A DNA stretch of 24,593 nt from Scenedesmus sp. ARA3 (taxonomy: Eukaryota > Chlorophyta > Chlorophyceae > Sphaeropleales > Scenedesmaceae). Positions 10,601 to 21,420 of this stretch are shown here, in pieces. The notes under the pieces were generated by a model, which ran no database searches, was not told where the DNA came from, and worked only from the letters and a program-made list of their open reading frames with translations. Positions within the stretch are counted from its first letter, which is position 1. The number at the start of each line of letters is the position of its first letter. Made by a program: the position numbers and the translations under genes. The stretch is from contig RWJK01000550.1 in NCBI GenBank assembly GCA_004335835.1, forward strand, positions 1 to 24,593. The letters are read 5' to 3'.

Positions 10601-13600
10601 CCTGCACCTGCAGGGGCTGCCTGCGCCGCGCAGACCACAGCAAGCTGCAGCCGCCGCCCCGCTACAGCGCCGCGCAGCTGGCCAGCCTGGGGCGCTACAG
10701 CCTGCGGCTGATGGGGCCGGAGCTGGCGGAGATGATGCGGCAGCAGCAGCACGAGGTGAGGGGGGTGGGGGGTGGGGGGTGATAGCTGGGCAGGCGGTGA
10801 GGAATGGCAGCAGCACGGGAATATGAGGCAGGGTAGGGCAGGAGCGCATGTGTGCTGCACATGTATCGCGGCATATGTATCACTGGAAGCAGCTGCTAGT
10901 AGTGTTACTATACTTGTCTTTGGCAGCACACATTACACACTGTATGCCTAAGCTGCTGCTGCTGCTGCTGCTGCTGCCGCTATGTGTTGTGGTGTTGCCG
11001 CCGCTGCTGCAGGCTGCTGCGTGGGGTGTGGCCCTGGCTGATGTGCCTCAGGAGCCGCTGCCTGACAGTGACAGGTCGCTGTGTGACCGCTGCGGCACAC
11101 AGACTGCCGGCCTCATCGCGCACTGCAGCAGCTGCGAGTGGGACTGCTGCAGCAGCTGCATCACCCAACTGCGCCAGCACAGCATGCAGCAGCAGCAGCA
11201 GGATGCTTCTGCAGGCAGTGATGAGCCCGCCAAACAGCAGCAGCAGCAGGTATGTGTGACTTGCTGCAACCCAGCCTGCTCCTCGGTGCCCGGCAATCGC
11301 CGCGGCAGCAGCAGCAGCGGCGGCGGCGGCAGCAGCAAGCGCAAGAGCGGTGGCGGCCAGCAGCAGCAGCAGGGGGAGCAGCTGGTGCAGCGTGGCGAGC
11401 TGTTCAGCATTGCCGGCGCTGCTGCGCTGTCGCTGGTGGTGGTGCTGGCTCCTGACCTGCTGAGCCAGCTGGGGAGGCTGCAGCAGCTGGCACAGGTGCG
11501 GGCTGCAGCTGCTGTGCAGCACATTCACGCTGAACTGTTGGCTGTGGGTTTGTTGGCTGTGGGGACGGCGGCATGAGAAGATTCACAACAAGCAGTACAC
11601 TGCATGCTGGATTTTGTGGTCAGGCTTCACGCTTAGCAGCCTTGTCAGCAATCAACTTCTGGTCAATGGTTGGGCAGGCCATCATGCCTCTAGCAGAAAA
11701 CACCTATACAGCTGTGGCCCTGTGATTGCAACATCCACCTGTGTTCTGCTCTGTTGCTCACCCCTGTTTACCCCTGTGATAGCAGCAACATGTGCAGCTA
11801 TAGCCTAGCCCTGCTTCACCAGCTTACTAGACGCCACACCTGTGTGCTGAAGCTGGCCACTGCGTTATTGCATTGGTAGTAGAAGTGACAGTAGTTTAAG
11901 CGTAGAGCTCAGCAGACGCGACAAGCCCAGCTGTAGTTTACCCTGAAGTGTCCCTACTGGGAGCCCTAGCTTGCGTATCTTGAAAATTGCATGCAGCTTT
12001 GCGGTTTCATGCGGCATAGGCCTTTTACATGTATAGCTTGTAGCTTGCGTCTGCGCCTTGTGATTGTGAAAAGCACCCTGCACACATGTATGCATGCCTC
12101 CCTTGTTTTTCTTCCCCAGGAGTACCAGCAGCCGCCGCAGCTGCAGCTGGCAGACTGCCCGCTGCTGCTGGGCCAGGAGGGCCAACTGCCTCTGCGGGAC
12201 AGCAGCGGCGCCCCCATCACCCTGGAGCAGCTGCAGTCCAAGCAGTGGTGGGCCGTGCTGCCGCAGCAGCTGCAGCAGCAGTGGCGGCGCCGCGCCAACA
12301 GCAGCAGCTGGCTGTTCACGCCACACATAGATGACCTGGCGGGGCCAACACAGCAGCAGCAGCAGCAGCAGCAGGCTGAGGAGGGGGCCAGTAGCAGCAG
12401 CAGCAGCGCTGCAGTGTGTGCGCTGGCTCGTGCGCTGTTCTGGGCGCGCTGGCTGCTGGGGGAGCCTGTCATCGTGCGCGGCATACAGGTGGGTGCCCTA
12501 GTGCAGCTGGCAGCGTGGCATACAGGTGGGCTGAGTGGGAGTAGTGCGGCAGCGCCACAGGAATACAATGTCAGCGTACCGCGCTGGCCCAGCCGTGTAT
12601 GCAGCAGCGGCTGCAGCCCCGATTGAGCAGCGGCACAGACCTGCTGCAGGCATATGTGCTGAGCATGCATCGACTCCTGGGTGTGCTGGGTGGCACCAGC
12701 CGCCACTAGCTCGCATGCTGCGCAGTGGCGAGCACGGCGCACTGGGCCCCCTGCGTCTGCGCTGGCCCAACAGCGTGACACAAGCACAACCTGGCTGCAG
12801 TATGCCATTTCGGCTTCACCCCAAACATGACATGAACTTTTCGCGCTTTCCACCTTGTGCACACCCCTTGCAGGGCCGCATCCCGTGGGACCCTGACACG
12901 CTGCGCCGTGCGGTGCGCGACATCAAGGCGGAGCGCAGCGGCAGCAAGGCAGGTGGCAGCAACGGCAGCGGCAGCGATGACGAGGAGGGCGGGGCTGAGC
13001 GCGTGAGCGTGCTGGACTGCCAGGACTTTGCGCGCACGGAGCTCACGCAGCACGAGTTCTTCAAGGGGTGAGTGGCATGAGTTTGAGAGGTGTTTTGAGG
13101 GTTGTTTTTAGACCTGGGAGGCTTGCGGTCTGCAGGCATTCTTAGCTTTGTGTATGGATGTAGCTGATGGTGCAGCAGCGCTGGCTGGCCATGGTGCATG
13201 CTGCCCCCCTCCCCGTGCAGCTTCCAGCATAGCGTCCGCGTGAAGCGGCAGTCAGCTGTGTGGTCATTGTCACACTCACTGCGTCCTGTCGCTGCCCTGC
13301 CCGCCTGCCTGCCTGCTTTGCTCCCCCTGCAGCTTCAAGCACGGCCATTGGGTCGAGCATGCTGACAGCAGCGGCGCGCTGCACAAGGTGCCTGCCATGC
13401 TCAAGGTCAAGGACTGGCCGCCACGCAGCGCCTTCAGGCAGGAGATGCAGCGCCACTTCGTGGTGCGTGGCTGTGGCTGCATCGGATGCCTGCTGCCTGC
13501 TGCACCTGCTCAACTCGTGCTACAGCGACCGGTTGGCAGGCACGTTGTGGTGCTTATGTAGCAGGGCTTGCTACATGCTACCTGTGACTTTTGGCGTGTG

Positions 13601-15518
13601 CCTGGCAGTCGCGGGCCTCAGCCCTGCTGTGCAAGGGCAGTTGTCAGGAGCTTGGTGCAGTGTGTGCCTGCTGCCCACTGACCCGCTGAGCTCATGTCAC
13701 AATGCCTGCATGGCAGACAATTCAAGCGGTCACCCGTCAACCCTACAACCTACACCCTTCACCTCGCTGCTGTCTGCTCTCTGCTCTCTGCCTCTCCATG
13801 CCTTTCCCCCTGCAGGACTTCCTGGCCTGCCTGCCGCTGCCGCTGCTGACCGACCCGCGCTTGGCAGCCTCGCCCCTCAACGCAGCCAGCGCGCTGCTGC
13901 CCCGCGACAACCCCACTGACCTGGGGCCAAAGTGCTACGCAGCATACGGCCGCATTGCTGAGGCGGACGGGGAGGGAGATAGTGTGACCAAGCTGCACAC
14001 AGACATGGCGGATGCGGTCAACCTGCTGATGTATACGACGCCGGGAGGCGACCCGGCGGCGAGGGAGGCTGCGGCGCAGGTGGCGGCAGAAGGGGCAGTG
14101 GCGCGCTGCGGCGACGCCCTGCCCAACATGCCGAGGTGCGGGGCAGGCAGGCACCGGCCGTGCGCAGGGTCCTTTGATTCCGTACTTCATTGAATGGTTG
14201 TTCAGCTCTGCTTCATGGCTGCAGAACAAGCTGCAGATGAGGGCTTGACTTGCCCCTGCAGCTCACAGCGCACCTGGTGCTGCGCTGACATGGCTGCCAG
14301 CGCCCCAGAGCTCCATAGCATGATGCACACCCCTACGCAACAAACCCATTACAACTCATCATCGTACACGCAAGTGGCCCTGGCTGATAGCGCCTGAATA
14401 TTCAACTGCCGTGGTGATCCTGCCCTCCGCCCGCAGCTACGACGGCGCCGGCGCGGTGTGGGACATCTGCCCCCGCGGCAGCGACGCGCAGCAGCTCTCA
14501 CAGTACCTGGCCGGCCACATACCCGACTTCACCCACCAGGGCCAGCCCGTCAGCGTGGCCAGGCTGCCTGTGGTGGGGCTGGCCCCCATTGCCAGCCAGG
14601 CCTTCATGCTGAGTCAGCGGCACACGCAGCAGCTGCAGCAGGAGCGTGGCGTGGAGATGTGGCACTTTGAGCAGCACAAGGGGGAGGCGGTGTTCATCCC
14701 TGGCGGCTGCCCGCACCAGGTCCGCAACCTGGCCAGCTGCTGCAAGGTGAGGCGCTGCTCGGCGGGGCTATGGTGGGCTGGGCTGTGCATGGCATGGCAT
14801 GCTGTGGAGCTGCAGCGTGCTTTTCTGTGTGCTTTAATTTGCTGTCCAGTGGCATCTACCTCTTCAGGCAAGCAGGGTCACTGCACAAGATCCGCATGTG
14901 TCCCAAGCTGATGAGACAGTCATCATCAGCTGTGTTCCTTGTTGCTGCTGCTGCCGTGCCACCTGCCGCAGGTGGCTGTGGACTTTGTGTCGCCCGAGTC
15001 CATGGCGCAGGCGCTGGCCAGCAGGCAGGCGCTGCGGGACGCTGACCTGGCGCTGCTGCAGCCACTGGCCAAGGGGCCCGAGCAGCGCGAGTTCCAGGTG
15101 CGGCCTGCTGCTGCTGCTGCTGCTGCTCTTGTCACAATGTTAGCACGATTTGCCGTGTTGTCTAGTGGTGCTGCACCAACAAGTGTCAGCTGGCAGCAGG
15201 TGTCATGGCTCAGCAGATGGTGGCAGGGCTGTGGCTGTGTGGCGTGTGTGCATGCGCTGCTGCTGCATGCAGCTGTGCCTGCACGTTCGGCTGCTGCTTT
15301 GCCCTGCACGTGGGTGTCAGACAGCTCTGCCTCGACCTTTCAAAAATTGGCGGCTGCGCTCACATCCACGTTTGTGTGCCTTGGCCTTGCCGCCACTGCC
15401 TGTGTGTGTGCCCCTGCAGGAGAAGCTGCAGAGCCAGCTGATGCTGCTGCGCCACATGCTGCGCGCTGACGAGGCGCTGCAGGCGGCAGCAGGCTCGCCC
15501 AGGCGCAGCAGCAGCTGA
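6653..15518 (+). CDS. KDM3: KDM3/IBM1-type JmjC histone H3K9 demethylase
   Basis: Exons: 6653-9598, 10058-10188, 10527-10755, 11013-11495, 12120-12488, 12874-13067, 13333-13462, 13816-14135, 14437-14746, 14972-15097, 15420-15518; about 1778 residues, all phases consistent. The family removes methyl groups from H3K9me1/2 using Fe(II) and 2-oxoglutarate; plant IBM1 thereby protects genes from DNA methylation. Residues 1-982 are mostly polyGln and polyAla/Pro, with an AT-hook-like KRGRP (58-62) and two KPGPKPK boxes. A Cys-rich zinc-binding region follows (SCHDC, then CPVCRGTCTCRGCLR), closely matching plant IBM1, then a second Cys cluster (SLCDRCG, SSCEWDCCSSC). The JmjC domain runs from about 1370 to 1735: GEPVIVRGIQ, MLKVKDWPP, LGPKCYAAYG, DSVTKLHTDMADAVN and EAVFIPGGCPHQVRNL. 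The iron ligands are His1555, Asp1557 and His1694, with Thr1552 probably contacting 2-oxoglutarate, so catalysis looks intact. The C-terminus VAVDFVSPES is also IBM1-like. Intron 1 is 459 nt without an in-frame stop. Confidence 0.92.
7115..7264 (+). repeat. two in-frame 75-bp tandem copies coding for KPGPKPKA boxes
   Basis: The sequence starting AAGCCAGGGCCCAAGCC at 7115 recurs at 7190, a 75-bp period (25 codons). Each copy codes for KPGPKPKA followed by a QQH.AEQQN segment. The basic KPGPKPK boxes resemble relaxed AT-hook-like DNA-binding motifs. It lies inside exon 1 of the KDM3-like gene. Confidence 0.8.
7607..7687 (+). repeat. uninterrupted (CAG)27 microsatellite coding for polyglutamine
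   Basis: Twenty-seven perfect CAG codons lie in exon 1 of the KDM3-like gene. This is the longest pure triplet run in the window, flanked by CAG blocks interrupted by GAG, GCA and CCA. All glutamines use CAG, so the DNA itself is repetitive and likely to vary in length. Confidence 0.95.
8720..9320 (+). repeat. internal duplication of about 103 codons in KDM3 exon 1
   Basis: The block beginning GAGGCTAAGAAGCCCAGCAA at 8720 recurs at 9029 (309-bp offset, drifting to 321 bp by the end through indels). Each copy codes for EAKKPSKVAVEA, an Ala-rich stretch, QPTAGGAAAS, an SRS/SDGG stretch and SKAAKSTPAAAAAA. The copies differ by many substitutions and by length changes in the alanine runs, so the duplication is not recent. 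The frame is kept. Confidence 0.85.
10299..10393 (+). repeat. 19-bp minisatellite, five perfect copies, in KDM3 intron 2
   Basis: CAGGATGGTACCACACATG is repeated five times without a mismatch. Each unit contains the palindrome TGGTACCA. The array lies in the 338-nt second intron. Its perfect identity implies recent expansion or ongoing homogenisation. A length of 19 is not a multiple of three, and the array has no stop codon in several frames, which creates spurious repeated open frames. Confidence 0.97.
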
Positions 15519-16480
15519 GCGGTGACAGACCGGCAGCAGCGTGGCCGAGGCACAGCGTAACACCGCGCAGAGCAGCGCGGCATATCGTTGCTGCTTTCCC
15601 AAGTGCGGTGACTGCAAGGTCTCCCTTGGTTTTGTTTGCAGCGGGGTGCGTGCCGACTGCTCAGCGCTGGCATGCACCAGCTGGGTGCTTTGGCCGCCTG
15701 CAGCTGGCAGTGCACCTCGCAGCGAAGCAGTCGGAGCCGGGAGTGCTCAGCAGCAAGAGTGTTGGGACTGGAGATGTTGTAGCCATGTATTGGTAGAGTG
15801 CTTTCGGCAGCTGCGTGCGCGGTGCAGCCGCCCTGCGTGCTGCAGCCCACCAGGGAGTCACTGACTCCGAGTCATAGCATGGCGTTGATGCTATGGCTTG
15901 ATGGGTAACATGATGATGATGACTCCGAGTCAGGCAGGGTTTGTGGGGCTTGTGCAGTCACAGGGCTGCAGTCTTGTTCAACTGGGCTGAAGGTTTATTG
16001 CACAGGTGCACAGTCTGTTAAATCAAGCACGTCTGTATTTGTTTATATTCAAGCCCATGTTGCTGTCAGTGAACTGGCAGCAGGTACACGGTAGCGCTGT
16101 TGCCATCATTGGCAACGATTGCATGTGTACTACTAGTAGTTGCACCCATTCGCAGCTGGGCCTTATGCTGTCGCCTATCTTGCAACGGCAGTGTCTAGCT
16201 GTGGTGTACATTATAATTGGGTCTTTTTGCGGCATAAGCGACCCAGGGGGTGTTGCGTACAAAGTGAACAAGTGTCACCAGGTGTTACAACCGGTGTAAC
16301 CACCTTCTTTTGGTCCGGCTTAAGCAAGTGTGCTGTCGAGGGCTGCCAGAAGTGGCTTTGCACTACTCTGAAAAGATACTGGTCTTTTTCGCCTTCTTGA
16401 TCATCAGGCTGGGTGCAGCAACGAGTACACGTTCGAGGGAGCCTCTGCTTGAAGTCACTGTGTAACCCGGAAGTCCAGAA
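15519..16480. other. intergenic region between KDM3-like gene and lipase gene
   Basis: This holds the 3' untranslated region of the demethylase gene and the upstream region of the lipase gene. TGTAA, the usual green algal polyadenylation signal, occurs at 16295-16299 and 16461-16465. A palindrome cluster lies at 15854-15932. Smaller inverted repeats are GTTGCC/GGCAAC at 16099-16116 and the perfect palindrome ACTACTAGTAGT at 16129-16140. No convincing gene was found. Confidence 0.5.
15854..15932. repeat. palindrome cluster with paired TGACTCCGAGTCA sites flanking a hairpin
   Basis: TGACTCCGAGTCA, a 6+1+6 palindrome, occurs at 15862-15874 and 15920-15932. The first overlaps another palindrome, GGAGTCACTGACTCC (15854-15868). 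Between the two sites is an 8-bp stem, CATAGCAT/ATGCTATG (15873-15895), with a 7-base loop. The TGACTC half-sites resemble bZIP (GCN4/AP-1) sites. It could be a regulatory cluster, an RNA 3'-end hairpin region or a tiny inverted-repeat element. Confidence 0.7.
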
Positions 16481-16543
16481 GTGTGGTCACATTTAGCAGG
16501 GGAAATACTGTTACAAGTGTATGAGTTTGCGAATCAGTGTCGG

Positions 16544-18549
16544 ATGGCAGCACACGACCTGTCGTTTACAAATGCCCGCAACCAGAAGCTGTACGCATCA
16601 TGCATCCTGCCAAAGCGACAGACGAGCATAAAAGCAGCCATGGTCTTCAGCCACGGCTATGCCGAGCACAGCCACCGCAAGATGCCAGGTGACCGGAGCA
16701 GGCAGCACATGCTGAGCAGCACAGGGGCTGGACACAGTGACACATGTGCACTGAAGCAACAGCAGCAATGTTGCTGAGCATGCAGTTAAATCTACCCCAA
16801 CCTGTCCTCTTCATGTCTCTGCAGCGTTCCAGCAGCTGGCAGACGCAGGCATTGCAGGTGAGCCGGCTGCCCAGACACTTTTCAAAGGTGCTGCTGTTGT
16901 TGCGGTTACACTGACAGTCACGCAGCACCCAGTCTGCTGAGGCTCGGAAGCAGTGGATAGTTGCAGGTCTGGTCATGCAACAGCAACAGCATTATGCATA
17001 TTATGAATATTATTCATAAGTAGGTAGCACCAGCAACTTTCGTACTACGTGCAGTACAACAGCCACAAATCTCACGTGCACATTGGCCTGTTGTTTGTCG
17101 GCTGCTGCTGCCGCACCCGCAGTCTACTTCTATGATGTGCATGGCTTTGGCCGCTCAGAGCCAGCCGAGCCCTCGCAGCGTGCACTCATCTGGAGCTACA
17201 CCTTCCTGGTGAGGGCCAGCCCGGCGTGCGTTAATGTCAAAAGGACACCTTAACAGCACACGCGCTCAATGTCCAAGCGCAGTGTCACCCCTACTGCCAG
17301 CTGAGTCAGCAGACGTTGGGACCAGCAGCAGTTGTACAGTCCATGCATTGCACTGCATGCTGCCTGGTGCACCACACTTCTCTAGCTATGGCAGCTCTGC
17401 ATGCACCTCGGCTTGCTACAAGCCCCTCCCACCCAGCCCTCCTCCTGCAAACGCTGCGCAAAGCAACTCCCAACGCACCCGCTCTGCATCGCGCCACACT
17501 TGCTGCAGGTGGACGACCTGTGCCAGTTTGCAGCTGTCGCGCGCACCCACCACGCAAGCTCTGGCCTGCCCCAGGTGCCGTGGCTCCTAGCAGGCTTCTC
17601 CCTAGGCGGCCTCACCGCAGCGCTCGCGGCACTACGCAAGCCGCAGGCCTGGGCGGGGCTGGTGCTGGTGTCTGCATGCATGTGGGTGCGCATGACGCCG
17701 CTGACGAGGGTGCAGCGGCTGCTGGGGCCGCTGCTGAACGCGCTCATCCCCACTGCAAGGATCGTGCAGCAGCTGGACCCTGCAGCAGACCTGAACCCCG
17801 ACCCTGAGGCGGTGAGGCTGCACGCAGGCAGTTTTGCCATGATAACACCTGAATTCAGTGTGGCAGCTGCTGTTGCACTCTCTGTGTGTATAAACCCATA
17901 ACAGCATCTCCGTTGAATGCTTGCTGAAGCTTGCCTGCTTGGACACTGTCGACTGCATCAGCAAGCCCAACACCTCAACGCAACAGTTGCCAACCTCGGG
18001 CTCACCCCTGCCCTGCTGCTGCTGCTGCTGCAGGTGGCCGACTACTGCTCCGACCCGCTGGTGTACAGGGGCGCCACTGCAGTGTCCACAGCCTTCCAGA
18101 TGGGCGAGGCCATGTTTGCGCTTTGCGCGGTGCGGCACCGGCTGGAGCTGCCGCTGTACGCGCTGCACTGCACTGGCGACCACATCACACCCTACAAGGT
18201 GCGGCACGGCCTGCTGTGTGGGCGGCAACTAAGGTGCAGGCCTGACGCAACAGCAGTACATGTCCACAGCCGCTCATCATCCTGTTGATCCTCTGCACCC
18301 ACAACTGCTGACAGTGCTGCACTTGTGATGGTAATAAACTGCCAAAAACTGCCGCAATCGTGCTGCTGTGTGCTGCAGGACTTGGCTGCCTTTGTTGACG
18401 CGACCGGCACAGCGCCGGGTGACAAGCTGCTGCGCACAGTGCAGGGCGGCTACCACGACATCTGGGGCGGCAGCGAGGCGGCGCAGTACGTGGAGGAGGT
18501 GGCGGGCTGGGTGCTGCAGCGGGCCAAGGCAGCAGCAGCAGCGTCATGA
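16544..18549 (+). CDS. alpha/beta hydrolase, monoacylglycerol lipase-like
   Basis: Exons 16544-16688, 16825-16857, 17123-17208, 17509-17811, 18034-18198 and 18379-18549 give 300 residues with consistent phases. An in-frame ATG at 16481 would add 21 residues; I prefer 16544 because the family pattern (F.N..N.KLY) begins right after it. The fold hydrolyses acyl esters, typically monoacylglycerol or lysophospholipid. Visible motifs are HGYAEHS (37-43, oxyanion region), YDVHGFGRSEP, the nucleophile elbow GFSLGG (Ser119), Asp238 in LHCTGDHITP and His270 in GGYHDIWGG, so the catalytic triad appears complete. The length is normal for the family. There is no clear signal peptide or membrane segment, which suggests a cytosolic or lipid-associated enzyme. 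Exon 2 is only 33 nt. The substrate cannot be told from the sequence. Confidence 0.85.
17001..17019. repeat. AT-rich inverted repeat in lipase intron 2
   Basis: TTATGAAT and ATTCATAA form an 8-bp stem with a 3-base loop. It stands out as an AT island in a GC-rich intron (16858-17122). No function is evident. Confidence 0.7.
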
Positions 18550-18786
18550 GCCCAGCAGCCAAGACGCACATTCAAGCAAGCAACATTGTGGCCCTTGTGC
18601 TGCGATTGCAAGATTCAGATGGGGCCGCTGCAGGTTGAAGGTTGTTGGCATGAGGAGCACAACTGTGCCTACTATTCCTGAGATGCCTGCACTCTACGCA
18701 TCAAACATAAATTACAGGTTATTGGAATGGTGTCCAGTGAGCAGAGGCACATGAGTGGCAGATACAATGGAGTTCACACTGCAGCA

Positions 18787-18791
18787 TGTAA
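18787..18791 (+). terminator. candidate TGTAA polyadenylation signal of the lipase gene
   Basis: TGTAA lies 238 nt after the lipase stop codon, a plausible 3' untranslated length for a green alga. Another TGTAA at 18839-18843 is an alternative. The pentamer is short, so either could be chance. Confidence 0.4.
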
Positions 18792-19118
18792 GGGTGCACT
18801 CACATGTTGTGTTCAGCATTTCTTGCACGTGCACACCGTGTAACCCCTCTTCTCTCTCTGCACGTGCACACAAAGCATGGCAGAGCACGACGTGATACAA
18901 TATGACCTTCTGCATATCAAGCATACGCCAGGCAGCTGTTGGCAGTGTTGGTGGCTTCTAGCAATGTTGATTGTGACACAGAGAGAAAAGGAGGTACCGT
19001 AACACGGTATACTGTGACATGAGCAAGGTACTGGAAGCAAAGTTGCACTGATATTGAAGAAGCATTTCATCTGTGTGAAGTTTACAATGCACACCATGTT
19101 GCTACAGTGCTGCCATAG

Positions 19119-19138
19119 CATCACACTACAGTGTGATG
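19119..19138. repeat. 9-bp inverted repeat with 2-base loop
   Basis: CATCACACT, then AC, then AGTGTGATG form a perfect short hairpin in the lipase-FAN1 intergenic region. It may be a transposon remnant or an RNA hairpin; nothing decides between these. Confidence 0.6.
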
Positions 19139-19585
19139 GGTTTGTGGGATCAAGTGGTTGTGTTGGCAGCATGCGTCAGCAATTGTTGCTAAGGGCCCGT
19201 CCTTTTTATTGTTACCCCAGATGCCAGCGCAAGCCTGGAAGCATCATTGTGTTCTGTTCTCCACGATTTAGCAGCAGCACCACAACATTGAAGTTGAAGT
19301 AGCCATGCTGGTCCTGGGGGGGCCCTTCTTGCTATGTGAGTACGCATTATGTTGCATGCAATGATTGACCTGCTTGCACGTTATACCAATTTTATACGAT
19401 TTGCTGATGCACACGGGCAGCAGCTCAGGCGTGACATGCTGCTGCTGAAACAGTACTCGATTACCGCTGACCTGCAGCATAATCAAAGCAAAACAGCTAT
19501 TTTATTGAGGAAACCGGGCATCGCAGTCACCTGAAGTGGCAATGTCGAGCTATCTCCGAACAAACTTGAAAAGTGTCAATGACGA

Positions 19586-19594
19586 TTAGGGTTT
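19586..19594 (-). promoter_or_regulatory. telo-box-like motif upstream of FAN1
   Basis: TTAGGGTTT, whose reverse complement is AAACCCTAA, lies 146 nt before the FAN1 start codon. Telo-boxes occur in land-plant promoters of proliferation-linked genes. Whether they work in this alga is unknown, and a single 9-mer may be chance. Confidence 0.3.
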
Positions 19595-19739
19595 GGTCTT
19601 TTGGCCGGTTGTGCAGTTGCCGCACGTACTTCCAGGAAATGGTTAGCTCGTTGAATCATTCTTGATAAATTGAACAATAAAAATGGAAGTCGTAGCTTAG
19701 CATCAGCAGATTTCAGCGCGGATCGGTTGGCCTGGCAGC

Positions 19740-21385
19740 ATGAGGGGTCATGGATCTCTGCAACAAATGCTTGGGAAGAAGGTAACGGGAGCGAAAAGGA
19801 GGGAGCAAAGGGCCGGGACTCCCTCGTTAGACCAGGCGGAACAGAAGCGCCACAAGACTGCCAATCAAGGAGGTGAGCGGCCTTGAAGCTGCTGGCAATC
19901 GAGTACTACTTACATGGGAATGCTTAACATCGCAGTTTATGCTTTGCAGGTGCTGCTGGGGCAGCGCAGGGGCACAGCACAGGACAGCAGAAGCTGTCAT
20001 CCTTCTTCGCTGCTAAGCCCAGGCAGCAGCCCCCACCAGCAAGCAAGAAGCGTGCTGCAACCGGATCCAAGCACGTCAAAGAACCGGCAGAAGACACAGA
20101 AGCAGCTGCAGCAGCTCCTGCAAGCATCCCTGAGCAGCCACACTTCACTGTCTACACCAGGATTGTAGGCCGGCAGCACCAGGAAGCAGCGGCAGAGCAG
20201 CAGCCCCCCTGCAAGGGCGAGGAGCTGCTGCTGCTGCGGGAGCCCAACAACGCAGTTGACCCCTGCGCAATCCTGGTGAGGGCCCAGGCCTGCTGCCAAC
20301 CTGCTGCTGCAAGTAACTTCCTGCTTGCCAGCGCTGCACTGCTGCAACAGCACCACCACAGCGACCGCACGGCAGCATGTGACCATTTGATCACCAAAAG
20401 GTGTATGTAAGCCAACCAATGCTGCGCTGCTGTGTGCACTGCCTGCTGCTGCAACGCAGGTATGCAGCCGCACCCGTGCAGGCGGCATGCGGCCCCACGG
20501 CCACCTGCCTGCCTCAGTAGCCAGCCACCTGGCGTCACTGCTGGACTCTGCGCAAGTGGAGGCCACTGCAGAGCTGGCTGACGAAGCAGCAGCAGCAGCA
20601 GCAGCAGATGCCAGCAGCAGCGGGGAGCTGCCGCCCTCTGAGGGCGCGGCAGCAGCAGCTGACAGCAGCAGCAGTAGCTTGGCCCGCACAGGGTCAGGCA
20701 GCATCAGGTGGCGGCTGAAACTCACCATCCGCCTGGCTGGCTGCACGACATCAGCAGCAGCAGCAGCAGCGGATGCAGGCCCTGTTGCTGCTGTGACGGC
20801 TGCGCTGGAGGCTGCTGCTGCTGCCGGCATCCAGTCGCTGGAGCCTGGCAGGAACAACGGCGCAGTGCTGAGCGCCAGCTTTGAGCACATCCTGCAGCAG
20901 GCCAGGTGCACGGGATGGCGGGAATATGCGTAAATAGCAGCAGCAGCGTGCCTTGAGCTGGCGCTTCAGCTGCCACCCGCAGGCTGTGCTGTATCGTCAA
21001 ACCACCGACATTGTGCTGGCCTGGCCATATGCTGCGTGCAACGGAACAGCAGCAGCAGCAGTCGTCTCTGCAGGTGCATTGTTGACTGCACGCCGCTGGG
21101 CGCTGCTGAGTAATTGCACTCCCAACTGCCCCCTGCTGCTGCTGCTGCTCCTCCTGCAGGCAGTATGACCTGCACCTGCTGGATGCCCAGGAGCAGGCAG
21201 TGCTGGCCAGCATGCAGGTGAGGTGGGGGTGCGCAGGCTGCACCATGCACAGCAGGAGGCTGTGTGTGTGTTTCCTTGCTGCAACGAGTTTTCCTACAGC
21301 AGAGAAGGCGCAGCAGCTTTGCATGGTCAGCAACTCAATGTGGCACCACCTGCATCTCATCCTCTTGCGCTGGCCCGCCTGTGCC

Positions 21386-21420
<35 letters not shown>

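Larger units (their letters stand above)
18550..19739. other. intergenic region between lipase gene and FAN1
   Basis: This holds the 3' untranslated region of the lipase gene, then the promoter and 5' leader of FAN1. The composition is more AT-rich than the surrounding genes. It contains a candidate polyadenylation signal near 18787, short inverted repeats at 18995-19009 (TACCGT/ACGGTA) and 19119-19138 (CATCACACT/AGTGTGATG), and a telo-box-like TTAGGGTTT at 19586-19594. Open frames on either strand here show no family resemblance. Confidence 0.5.

Noticed and set aside
6653..10711. One continuous 1352-codon open frame taken as the whole gene
   Set aside because: It reads through introns 1 and 2, loses the zinc-binding motif frame after 10188 and ends before the JmjC domain. 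The spliced model restores CPVCRGTCTCRGCLR and the iron ligands.
19997..20911. 304-codon minus-strand open frame opposite the FAN1 HIRAN exons
   Set aside because: The plus strand codes for the PIP box and HIRAN motifs. The minus translation is Ala/Ser/Cys-rich with no family.
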